Below, one piece after another: positions 1 to 6,366 of a DNA stretch of 8,705 bases (positions are counted from its first letter, which is position 1; each line of letters begins with the position of its first letter). The stretch spans positions 1 to 8,705 of the forward strand of contig JAKAXN010000180.1 of the NCBI GenBank assembly GCA_021816565.1, read 5' to 3'. The position numbers and the translations under genes are program-made. Under the pieces are notes generated by a model. That model made no database searches. It was given only the letters and a program-made list of their open reading frames with translations, and was not told where the DNA came from. The stretch is from Actinomycetes bacterium. GTDB lineage: Bacteria > Actinomycetota > Acidimicrobiia > Acidimicrobiales > Palsa-688.

Positions 1-1
1 G

Positions 2-241
2 TCACCGCCGCTCCGGCAGGCGCCGCACCGAGCACAACTCGAGGCCCAGATCGCCGAGTTCCCTGAGTACCCCGTACAGGGCTGCCTGATCGACGAACCA
101 CCCCGACAGATGGGTCGCATCGGCACCGGATCTGAGCAGGTCGAGCCCGTCCAGCGCCTGGATCAGGGCACCGCCGAGGCGGCCCCTGACGACGATCTCG
201 TAGCGTGATCCCGTCAGGTGGCCACCAGTGGGATTCACCAT
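2..241 (-). CDS. Small conserved-hypothetical-type protein, 79 aa, possible ferredoxin-like (ACT-like) fold
   Basis: A complete small reading frame with ATG at 241-239 and TGA at 4-2. The protein has a compact pattern: a strand near residues 14-19 (YEIVVRG), a helix, two short strands around residues 37-49, a helix starting at DQAALYGVL and a last strand ending in VRRLP. From memory, short actinobacterial hypothetical proteins share the YEI-V-G-L opening and the DQAALxGVLxxLxxLGLxL ending; I cannot confirm this by search. The beta-alpha-beta-beta-alpha-beta order would suit a ferredoxin-like or ACT-like ligand-binding or dimerisation domain, which is inference. There is no signal peptide, membrane segment or catalytic motif. 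A GTG directly after the ATG (238-236) is an equally good start, and neither has a clear ribosome binding site. It diverges from the LuxR regulator pair, with about 219 bp between the starts. Function unknown. Confidence 0.66.
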   Translation of the reverse strand: MVNPTGGHLTGSRYEIVVRGRLGGALIQALDGLDLLRSGADATHLSGWFVDQAALYGVLRELGDLGLELCSVRRLPERR

Positions 242-436
242 GACGCCAGACTGCCGCCCCGGTTGCCCGCAAACGTCACCCTTCGCTGGGTAAGGACCAT
301 CGACCGTGGCGGGACCGGGCCCAAGCGCCCTGGAACCTGCCCGGCCCGACCCTCACACTCATGGGGTGACGATGACAGCGGCGCCGGCCGGCAGCCTGGG
401 ATCGTGAGTCGGGACCCGTCCGGCGCGCCACAGGAG

Positions 437-464
437 GCATCCCCGGCTGCATCGTCGGGGATGC
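437..464 (+). promoter_or_regulatory. Hairpin enclosing the likely ATG of the first regulator
   Basis: GCATCCCCG at 437-445 is perfectly complementary to CGGGGATGC at 456-464, giving a 9-bp stem with a 10-nt loop. The right arm contains the ATG at 461-463. A perfect AGGAGG lies at 432-437, touching the left arm, but 23 nt from the ATG in linear sequence. If it folds in the mRNA, the start codon is paired while the Shine-Dalgarno stays mostly free. This could be translational control, or simply coding sequence if translation starts at GTG 404. Confidence 0.35.
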
Positions 465-3100
465 ACCCCCGAGTCCTGGGCCCCCTGTGGGCGGCCCGGT
501 TCGAGCCTCCCGCCACACCGGCGACCGCCGTGGTCCGGAGGCGGCTGCTGTTCCTCCTGGAGTTGGCCGTCCAGCAGAAGCTGACGACGGTGGTGGCGCC
601 GACCGGATACGGCAAAACGGTGCTTCTCGGCCAGTGGGCCCGGTCGCATCAGGGTCACCGGGTCAGATGGCTGACCCTCTCGCAGCAGCACAACGACCGC
701 GGGGTCCTCATGGGCGCGGTCAGCGAGGCCCTGGGCGTGCAGGCTGAGGTCGGGTCCGGCCGGCTCGACGGCGGCTCCCTCACAGCGCATCCGACCCCCG
801 TGCGCGTCGTGGACCTGGCCCTGCTGGAACGACTCGAGCGGCTCCCTCCTACCGCCCTGGTGATCGACGACTACCAACAGCTGACCGATCCGGTCGGGCT
901 CGACGAACTGGCCACGTTGATAGAGCACTCTCCGAGGGTTCTGAGGTTCGTGATAGCGAGCCAGGTGGATCCCCCTCCCCGCTACTACCACCCCAGCTTG
1001 TCCGAAGAGCTGGTCGAGATCCGCCAGAGCCATCTGGCGTTCACCTGGGAGGAGGCCACCGATCTGGTCGTCACGCTGGCCGGCGTGCGCCTCACGGACG
1101 ACCGGATCGGCCGCCTGGTCAGGGGCACGGAAGGGTGGGGTGTGGCCCTGCACCTGGCTGCCCTGTCGCTTCGCGGGGGCGCCGACGCCGACGAACTGGT
1201 GGCTACCTTCGGCAGCCACGACGGCAGCATCGCGGACTATCTGACCGAGCATGTGCTGTCCCACCTCCCAGGCGTCACGATCGAGTTCCTGCTCCGGACT
1301 TCGGTGGTGGAGCAGATGACCGGGTCCCTCTGCGACGCCCTCACCGGCCGTACCGGCAGCCAGGCGGTGCTCGACGATCTGCTCCGCCGATCCCTTCTCG
1401 TCAGCGTCGAGGAGCCCGGGTCCGGCTGGTACCGCTACCACCAGCTCTTCCGGACCGTCCTGCGCGGTCGGCTGCGGGAATCGGACCGGTCCCTGGAGCC
1501 GGAACTGCTGCGGACGGCGGCCGGCTGGCACATCGGCCGGGGCGAGCTCGACACCGGCCTCCGGTATCTGGCGCAGGCCGGAGCGTGGGGGGACCTCCTC
1601 GCCACGGTCGCCGACTTCTCGGCCGACATGCTGGACCCCGAGCGGGCCCGCTCGATGGCCGCCATCCTGGCCGGGGCACCGGCCCGGCTGCGGGTGGAGA
1701 ACCCCTCCGTACGCCTGGTGGAGGCCGCCGGCTGGGCCCTCGGAGGCCGGAGCGGCGCGGCCGGGCGGGTCCTCACGGCTATGGAGGAGGACGGCCCACC
1801 CCCGCGGGCCCACCTGGTCATGGGGCAGCTGATCCGTGCCTACGCGGCACTGCGGTCGGGACGGGCCCGGGATGCCGTGGAGGGCGCCGAGGAGGTGCTG
1901 CGGTCTATCCGGGAACGGGACGTCGGAGAGGAGCCGGGGGGCGGGTTCCCCGACGTGCTCGGACTGGCACCCGGAAAGGGGGAGATCGCCAGCGCCGCGG
2001 AGGCCGTGAGAGGGGCCGGGCTCGTGTACGAGGGGAGTCTGGAGTCGGGCCGGGAAGCCCTGGAGCGGAGCGCGACCGCGGCCCACCCGATGTGGCGGGC
2101 CGCGGCTCTGGGATGGATGGCGCTCGCCGATGCCTGGTCGGGGCGGCTGACGGTCGCGGAGCGCACCGGGAGGCGGGCCGTCCTGCTCTCCCGTCGCGCT
2201 GCGAGCGACCTGATGGCGCCGGCCGCCTGCATCGCGCTGGCCACGGTGGCGAGAGAGCGCGGCGACATGGAGCAGGCCCGCTCGTGGTTGCACGACGCCG
2301 ATCTGGCCGAGGCCACCGGAACCGACCGGGCGGCGGCGGCTCTGGTGGTTATCGAGCAGGCGCTCCTGGCCGGGGCGGAGGGCCGCCCTTCCGCCGGGCT
2401 GACGGCGCTCGAGGCCGACCGGTCACGGTCGCGTCGCTACCGTCTGCTGCCCGAGGAGATCGAGGCGCGCTGGTGCTCAGCCGAAGCCCGGCTGCTCCTC
2501 GCCTCCGGGGAGGCCGCTGCTGCGACCCACTCGCTGCGGTCATCCCCCCGGCGGACCTCCGATGTTCTGTCGGTCGAGGTCCAGATGGCGGTCGAGCGGC
2601 TGGATCTGGACCGGGCCCGGGTGCTGATCGGCCAGTGGCCGGATGGTCCCGCCCCGAGAGCCGGCATCGAGCGGGCCCTCTGGCTGGCCGTCGTAGATCA
2701 CTTGTCGGGGCGTTCGGACCTGGCCCGCACCCGCCTGGCCGAGGCCGTCGGAACCTGCTCGGCGGAGGGGTGGCTGGGAGTGCTCCGGCCGGCCCCGGTC
2801 GTCAGCGCCGCTCGTGTCCTGTACCGGGAGTCGCCGACCCCGTTCCTGAGGGAGGTGTGCGACAGTCCGGTGGTCGCCTCCGCCGCCCGCACCGTCAAGG
2901 GCCTGGTCGAACAGCTCACCGAGCGGGAGTACATGGTTCTGCCGCTGCTCCCGACCAGAATGACCAACCTGGAGATCGCCGAGACTCTCGGCGTTTCTCT
3001 CAATACCGTGAAGACCCACCTCAAGCACATCTACCGGAAGCTGGGGGTGACGGAACGAAGCGACGCCATTGCCGTGGCCGAGGAATTGCACCTGTGGTGA
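461..3100 (+). CDS. MalT-like LuxR-family ATP-dependent transcriptional regulator (first of tandem pair)
   Basis: This is a STAND-type, ligand-controlled transcription activator in the style of MalT, acting in the cytoplasm. Counting from ATG 461 (879 aa), the P-loop APTGYGKT is at residues 46-53, the WLTLSQQHND stretch that matches the family WLSLDxxDND motif is at about 70-79, and the Walker B segment ALVIDDYQQL follows with acids at 136-137. The sensor-1 segment VIASQVDPP at 164-172 has Gln168 where the family usually has Arg. The family motif near the end of the ATPase module appears as YRYHQLFRTVLRGRL (from residue 324). A long Ala/Leu/Arg-rich helical TPR-like region follows. The last 60 residues are a LuxR helix-turn-helix (LTERE, then NLEIAETLGVSLNTVKTH and IYRKLGV). 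The start is uncertain. Open frame continues up to GTG 218, but residues upstream of 461 are Pro/Gly/Ser-rich and unlike the family. GTG 404 is the alternative. Neither 404 nor 461 has a well-placed Shine-Dalgarno. The effector and target genes are not evident. Confidence 0.9.
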   Translation: MHPRVLGPLWAARFEPPATPATAVVRRRLLFLLELAVQQKLTTVVAPTGYGKTVLLGQWARSHQGHRVRWLTLSQQHNDRGVLMGAVSEALGVQAEVGSGRLDGGSLTAHPTPVRVVDLALLERLERLPPTALVIDDYQQLTDPVGLDELATLIEHSPRVLRFVIASQVDPPPRYYHPSLSEELVEIRQSHLAFTWEEATDLVVTLAGVRLTDDRIGRLVRGTEGWGVALHLAALSLRGGADADELVATFGSHDGSIADYLTEHVLSHLPGVTIEFLLRTSVVEQMTGSLCDALTGRTGSQAVLDDLLRRSLLVSVEEPGSGWYRYHQLFRTVLRGRLRESDRSLEPELLRTAAGWHIGRGELDTGLRYLAQAGAWGDLLATVADFSADMLDPERARSMAAILAGAPARLRVENPSVRLVEAAGWALGGRSGAAGRVLTAMEEDGPPPRAHLVMGQLIRAYAALRSGRARDAVEGAEEVLRSIRERDVGEEPGGGFPDVLGLAPGKGEIASAAEAVRGAGLVYEGSLESGREALERSATAAHPMWRAAALGWMALADAWSGRLTVAERTGRRAVLLSRRAASDLMAPAACIALATVARERGDMEQARSWLHDADLAEATGTDRAAAALVVIEQALLAGAEGRPSAGLTALEADRSRSRRYRLLPEEIEARWCSAEARLLLASGEAAAATHSLRSSPRRTSDVLSVEVQMAVERLDLDRARVLIGQWPDGPAPRAGIERALWLAVVDHLSGRSDLARTRLAEAVGTCSAEGWLGVLRPAPVVSAARVLYRESPTPFLREVCDSPVVASAARTVKGLVEQLTEREYMVLPLLPTRMTNLEIAETLGVSLNTVKTHLKHIYRKLGVTERSDAIAVAEELHLW

Positions 3101-3122
3101 CAGCAGGCGGGTCCCGCCGCTG
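3101..3122 (+). other. Intercistronic hairpin just after the first regulator
   Basis: Directly after the TGA at 3098-3100, CAGC (3101-3104) pairs with GCTG (3119-3122), and GGCGG (3106-3110) pairs with CCGCC (3114-3118). A3105 is bulged and the loop is three bases. It has no T-run, so complete termination is unlikely. Partial termination or protection of the upstream message end are possible roles. A second small stem, GGCCG (3138-3142) with CGGCC (3147-3151), sits just before the next ribosome binding site. Confidence 0.45.
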
Positions 3123-3155
3123 ACCATTGGCCCTGTAGGCCGGGGGCGGCCGATC

Positions 3156-3161
3156 AGGAGA
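3156..3161 (+). promoter_or_regulatory. Ribosome binding site deciding the start of the second regulator
   Basis: AGGAGA at 3156-3161 is the only good Shine-Dalgarno between the two regulator genes. It leaves one base before TTG 3163, too few for initiation, but 10 bases before the in-frame GTG 3172. The GTG is therefore the preferred start. Confidence 0.6.
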
Positions 3162-3171
3162 CTTGACTGCT

Positions 3172-5712
3172 GTGCAGACCGTGGCAGACCTGGCAGCGGG
3201 GTACGTCGGTACCGAGCGCGTCGGACTGCGGGGCGACCGAACCGACACCCTGGTGCGCCCTCGCGTGGCGGAACTTCTGGCTCGGGGGCTGAGCCGGCCT
3301 TTCACCCTCCTGAGCGCCCCGGCCGGATACGGGAAGACGGTGGCGCTGAAGCAACTGCTCCGATCCTGGTCCGGCGCCTCAGACCCGGGGGGCGTCCGGC
3401 GCCTTCCCGGCTCCGCCGGGATGCTCTTTGCGGCCGGGGCGGAGCTCATCGAGGGAATGGACGGCCGGACCGTCGCCGTTCTCGACCGCGGGGCGTCACC
3501 GCTCGGTAGCGACTCCCGCGAGCCGGCCGGTGTGGCAGTCCGAGCTGCCCTCGCCGGGTCGCTCCCGGGTATCCACTTGTTCTACGCCTGTCGATCAGGT
3601 GCATCTCCCCTCCTGGATCCGGTCCCGCCATCGGGGATCCCCGTCATCGGGGAAGCCGATCTGGCCTTCACGTCGGAGGAGGCCGGCCGGCTGGTCCAGG
3701 AGATGTCCGGCCGTCTGCTGACCGATCGTGAGCTGCGTTTGCTCATGTCGTGGACGGACGGCTGGCCGGTGGCCGTCCGCCTGGTGGCCGCCTCCTTGAG
3801 AAGTGGGGCTTCGGCCGACGACGCGGTGAGGGGTAGGGGCCCCGTCGGGCGGCACCTGGCGGCATACGTGCACCAGGAGATCCTCGACCGGGAGCCGGAC
3901 GACCTGCGGCGATTCCTGACCCGCTCGTCGGTCCTGACGGCGTTCGACGCCTCCCTGTGCCGGGCTGTCGGGGCCGGGACCCGGTCCGCGGCCGCCATCC
4001 GCCGGCTCGAGCGCGAGCGCCTGCTCATACGGCCGGATCCCGCCGTCCCCGGGTTCTACCGGTGCTTCGCTCCCGTCCGGGAGGTCCTGCGGAAGGAGCT
4101 GAGAGAGCGCGAACCGGCAGCGGAGTCGCGTCTGCTGACATCCGCCGCCGCCTGGCTGCTGTTCCACGACAGGCCGGAATTGGCGGCGCCGTACCTGGTG
4201 GAGGCCGAGGACTGGGAGCAGCTGATCGATCTGATCGACCGTCACGGCCTGCGGCTGTGGCGGGGGGGGAGGCTCGACCAGGCAGTGGGCTGGCTGGGCC
4301 GAGTGCCGGTCCACCCCCGGGGCCGGAGGCAGAGGGTGGCGCTGCGGCAGGTGGCCGCTCTCACGCTCCTGGGGGAGTCGGAGCGGGCCGGGGAGATCAG
4401 CCGGACACTCCACGCCCGGGATCTCTCGACCGGGGAGCAGGCGTTGATGGATGCCATGGAAGCCGTGCGGGCTTCCGGCGACGCCCGGCCGGTCGAAGCA
4501 GTCACCGCCGGGATCCGGGCGCTCGGGCGGCGGGCTGCCGGGCGTGACCCGGCGCCAGGGGCCCTGGGCCTGGACGGCCGTGGTCAACTTCGCGCCCTGG
4601 TTTCGGTGGCGCTGGTGAGAGCCCACTGGCAGGTCGGTGACCTGGACTCCAGCCGGTTGGTGTTCTCCATCCTGCAGCGGGCTGGTGACGTCCCGCCCGA
4701 ACTCCTGGCGGAGGCCGGCGCGTCCCTGGCCCTGGCCGAGGCGTGGACCGGTAACCACAGAGCAGCCCGTTACCGGGCGGCGCAGGTGCTGGCCCGCCGG
4801 GAGCGGGGACAATCCCGATCCCAGGAGGCGGTGAGGGAGGCCGTGCTGGCTCTCGCCCACGTGCACCGTGAGGAGGGGGACCTGGGCGGCGCCGACCGGT
4901 GGCTGTCGGCCCCCGAACTTGAGGAACGGTCCGCCCAGTCGGTTTTGACTGCGGCGGTGCTTGCAGTGGAGCGGTCCCTCGCCGCACTGGCGGCAGGCTC
5001 CCCGGGGGCCGGTCTGCGGTCCATCCGCCTCTTCGAGGGCCGGTCCCCGGATCCTCTGCCCCCGCTGATCGAGGGGCGGCTGCGCGCCGGCGAAATCCGG
5101 CTGGAGTTGATGCAGGGAGACGTGGGAAGGGCCGAGCACGTCCTTCGCAACTTCTGCGGACCCTGGACCCCGGCTGTGGCCGGGGCGGCAGTGCAGGCGG
5201 CCCTGGCCGGGGGAGACGCTGATCTGGCGGTCCTCCGGCTCGCAAGCTGGCCGAGCGGAGCGGCCGACCCTCTGGGGTCGCTGGAGAAGGAGATGTGGAC
5301 CGCCGTGGTGGAGTTCGATACCGGCCGCCGGCGTCAGGCTCTCCGCCGGGCTGTCCGGTTGGTGGCGATCGCCGAGCAGCGCGGCTGCGTGCAACTCCTC
5401 ATCGACGGGGGCCCCCCGGTCGCCCGGCTGTTGCGGAGCGCCACGAGGAACGCTCCGGGTCCCCAGCCCGCTCTCGGGGGGGAACCGGGCCGACCGGGCG
5501 GCGCTCCGCTTCCCGCTCTGCTCGGGCTGAGCGTCAGAGAGCGCGAGATCATCCGGTACCTGCCGACTCCTCTCTCGAGCACCCAGATGGCGGCCCGGCT
5601 GTTCATCTCCGTGAACACGCTGAAGACGCACCTGCGCACCATCTACCGCAAGCTGGGGGTCAACTGCCGGCGGGAGGCGATAGACCGGGCCGAGGAACTC
5701 GGACTGGCCTGA
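3172..5712 (+). CDS. MalT-like LuxR-family regulator with a shortened, degenerate ATPase (second of tandem pair)
   Basis: A paralogue of the upstream gene, 846 aa from GTG 3172. Residues 49-56 are an intact P-loop, APAGYGKT. The WLSLDxxDND region that normally follows is missing, and the next recognisable strand is VAVLDRGAS, where the usual Asp-Asp of Walker B is Asp-Arg (Asp105). Lys55 to Asp105 is 50 residues, against 84 for the same interval in the upstream paralogue. Sensor-1 Arg is kept (YACRSG, near residue 141), but the Asp-Pro-Pro after it is lost. The YRFHHLFR-like motif has become YRCFAPVREVL. The TPR-like middle is followed by a Pro/Gly-rich linker (about 758-784), then the LuxR helix-turn-helix (LSVRERE, then MAARLFISVNTLKTH and IYRKLGV), which looks functional. 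It probably still binds DNA and may bind nucleotide; hydrolysis is doubtful. It lies 71 nt after the first regulator on the same strand and is probably co-transcribed. Confidence 0.9.
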   Translation: MQTVADLAAGYVGTERVGLRGDRTDTLVRPRVAELLARGLSRPFTLLSAPAGYGKTVALKQLLRSWSGASDPGGVRRLPGSAGMLFAAGAELIEGMDGRTVAVLDRGASPLGSDSREPAGVAVRAALAGSLPGIHLFYACRSGASPLLDPVPPSGIPVIGEADLAFTSEEAGRLVQEMSGRLLTDRELRLLMSWTDGWPVAVRLVAASLRSGASADDAVRGRGPVGRHLAAYVHQEILDREPDDLRRFLTRSSVLTAFDASLCRAVGAGTRSAAAIRRLERERLLIRPDPAVPGFYRCFAPVREVLRKELREREPAAESRLLTSAAAWLLFHDRPELAAPYLVEAEDWEQLIDLIDRHGLRLWRGGRLDQAVGWLGRVPVHPRGRRQRVALRQVAALTLLGESERAGEISRTLHARDLSTGEQALMDAMEAVRASGDARPVEAVTAGIRALGRRAAGRDPAPGALGLDGRGQLRALVSVALVRAHWQVGDLDSSRLVFSILQRAGDVPPELLAEAGASLALAEAWTGNHRAARYRAAQVLARRERGQSRSQEAVREAVLALAHVHREEGDLGGADRWLSAPELEERSAQSVLTAAVLAVERSLAALAAGSPGAGLRSIRLFEGRSPDPLPPLIEGRLRAGEIRLELMQGDVGRAEHVLRNFCGPWTPAVAGAAVQAALAGGDADLAVLRLASWPSGAADPLGSLEKEMWTAVVEFDTGRRRQALRRAVRLVAIAEQRGCVQLLIDGGPPVARLLRSATRNAPGPQPALGGEPGRPGGAPLPALLGLSVREREIIRYLPTPLSSTQMAARLFISVNTLKTHLRTIYRKLGVNCRREAIDRAEELGLA

Positions 5713-5729
5713 TCGGGCAGCCCCGGGAA

Positions 5730-5757
5730 CGGCCCGGCCGGCTGTCCGGTCGGGCCG
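5730..5757 (+). terminator. Strong hairpin after the regulator pair, probable terminator
   Basis: CGGCCCG (5730-5736) pairs with CGGGCCG (5751-5757). A G-U pair (5737 with 5750) and CCGG with CCGG (5738-5741 and 5746-5749) continue the stem to a CTGT tetraloop, giving 12 pairs in all. It begins 17 nt after the stop codon of the second regulator. No T-run follows, which is common for terminators in high-GC actinomycetes but lowers certainty. Confidence 0.55.
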
Positions 5758-5768
5758 ATCCGGACACG

Positions 5769-5800
5769 CGTTGATGGCCCCCCGGAGGGGGCCATCAACG
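5769..5800 (-). terminator. Perfect 14-bp hairpin between convergent genes, probable terminator of the SHOCT gene
   Basis: The arms at 5769-5782 and 5787-5800 (CGTTGATGGCCCCC and its exact complement) are separated by a CGGA loop. On the minus strand it starts 18 nt after the stop of the SHOCT gene. Being perfectly symmetric it should fold in transcripts from either direction, backing up the hairpin at 5730-5757 for plus-strand transcription. No T-run is present on either side. Confidence 0.6.
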
Positions 5801-5818
5801 GTGGCTCGGAGGGGGCGG

Positions 5819-6238
5819 TCAGGCGGCGTTCGAGAGGAGCCGGTTCTTCTGCTCCTCGAACTCCTGCTGGGAGATGACCCCCTGATCTCTCAGGGAGGCC
5901 AGCTTGCTCAGCTCGTCGGCGGTGGTAGCGGATCCCTCGCTGCCGGCCACGCTGCGGATGTACTCCCGGGTGGCCTGCTCCTGGGCCTTGGCATCCTCGG
6001 CGGCCCGCTCCCGCATGGACCCACCCCTGGCGATGAGGTAGGTGAGTACTCCGATCACCGGCAGGATCAGGACGAACAGGATCCATGCGGCCTTGGCCCA
6101 TCCGCTCATGGCGTGATCGCGGAAAAGATCTGTGAAGATGGCGATCACCAACCAGATCCACAGCACGAATCCCACGATCCATAGCGTGGTGAAGAAGACG
6201 TCCAGCAGTGGATATGAAGTGCCAAGCAGATCGGCCAT
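5819..6238 (-). CDS. Two-helix membrane protein with PLDc_N-like region and C-terminal SHOCT motif
   Basis: A 139-aa protein from ATG 6238-6236 to TGA 5821-5819. Two hydrophobic segments (about residues 11-35, rich in Trp/Phe/Ile, and 51-71) flank a short charged loop containing FTDLFRDHAMSGWAKAAW, the D-LSGW-KA-W pattern of small actinobacterial membrane proteins annotated PLDc_N. A charged helical stretch follows (about 72-97). The end, from residue 107 (ADELSKLASLRDQGVISQQEF and onward), is a classic SHOCT motif, a short C-terminal helical module thought to mediate oligomerisation. No phospholipase HKD motif is present, so it is not an enzyme as far as can be seen. A purine-rich GAAAGAGAG about 7 nt upstream supports this start. 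ATG 6274-6272 is an alternative adding 12 polar residues with no better binding site. It has its own candidate promoter. Exact cellular role unknown. Confidence 0.85.
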   Translation of the reverse strand: MADLLGTSYPLLDVFFTTLWIVGFVLWIWLVIAIFTDLFRDHAMSGWAKAAWILFVLILPVIGVLTYLIARGGSMRERAAEDAKAQEQATREYIRSVAGSEGSATTADELSKLASLRDQGVISQQEFEEQKNRLLSNAA

Positions 6239-6296
6239 GGCGGTGCTCTCTTTCTCGAGGTTCGGGTCCAGCATCACGTCGCCTGGCCGGGCTTCC

Positions 6297-6332
6297 GTCA
6301 CCCGATGTAGGTGACACCTGAATCCCGACCAA
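6297..6332 (-). promoter_or_regulatory. Candidate promoter with an inverted repeat around the -10 box, for the SHOCT gene
   Basis: Reading the minus strand, TTGGTC (6332-6327) is followed after exactly 17 bases by TACATC (6309-6304), a loose -35/-10 pair. The inverted repeat GTCACC (6315-6310) with GGTGAC (6302-6297) brackets the -10 hexamer, with a 7-base centre. A transcript would begin near 6297 and leave a leader of roughly 60 nt before ATG 6238. The hexamers match consensus only partly. The repeat could be an operator or a hairpin at the 5' end of the message. Confidence 0.33.
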
Positions 6333-6335
6333 GGT

Positions 6336-6357
6336 CCCGGACGAGGTGCCGTCCGGG
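6336..6357 (-). terminator. Short hairpin after the 74-aa gene, possible terminator
   Basis: CCCGGAC (6336-6342) and GTCCGGG (6351-6357) form a 7-bp GC-rich stem with an 8-nt loop. On the minus strand it starts 9 nt after the stop of the 74-aa gene and ends just before the candidate promoter of the SHOCT gene. That position suits a terminator, though the stem is short and no T-run follows. Confidence 0.4.
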
Positions 6358-6366
6358 GTTGGCCGG

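Noticed and set aside
217..226. Ten-base perfect palindrome GGTGGCCACC as an operator
   Set aside because: It lies inside the 79-aa coding region, palindromes of G and C are common in such GC-rich DNA, and I did not spot a second copy of the full 10-mer.
242..403. Promoter for the first regulator or the divergent small gene
   Set aside because: TTGCCC at 263 has no acceptable -10 at normal spacing, and no TANNNT-type -10 box was found on either strand. A promoter must exist but cannot be pointed to.
218..460. N-terminal extension of the first regulator from GTG 218 (81 extra residues)
   Set aside because: The extra part is Pro/Gly/Ser/Arg-rich with no family match, overlaps the start of the divergent gene, and has no ribosome binding site. 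The family core begins shortly after ATG 461.
359..2293. Long minus-strand open frame of 644 codons opposite the first regulator
   Set aside because: Its product is a His/Gln/Arg/Pro-rich mixture with no motif, as expected antisense to a high-GC gene, while the plus strand carries clear ATPase and helix-turn-helix motifs.
1135..3123. Long plus-strand open frame of 662 codons in another phase of the first regulator
   Set aside because: It is Arg/Gly/Pro-rich low-complexity sequence without recognisable domains, a shadow of the real frame.
3163..3165. TTG start of the second regulator
   Set aside because: AGGAGA would be only one base away. GTG 3172 in the same frame has normal spacing and costs only three residues.
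3595..5631. Long minus-strand open frame of 678 codons opposite the second regulator
   Set aside because: It has the same antisense composition and no motif, and it conflicts with the well-supported plus-strand gene.
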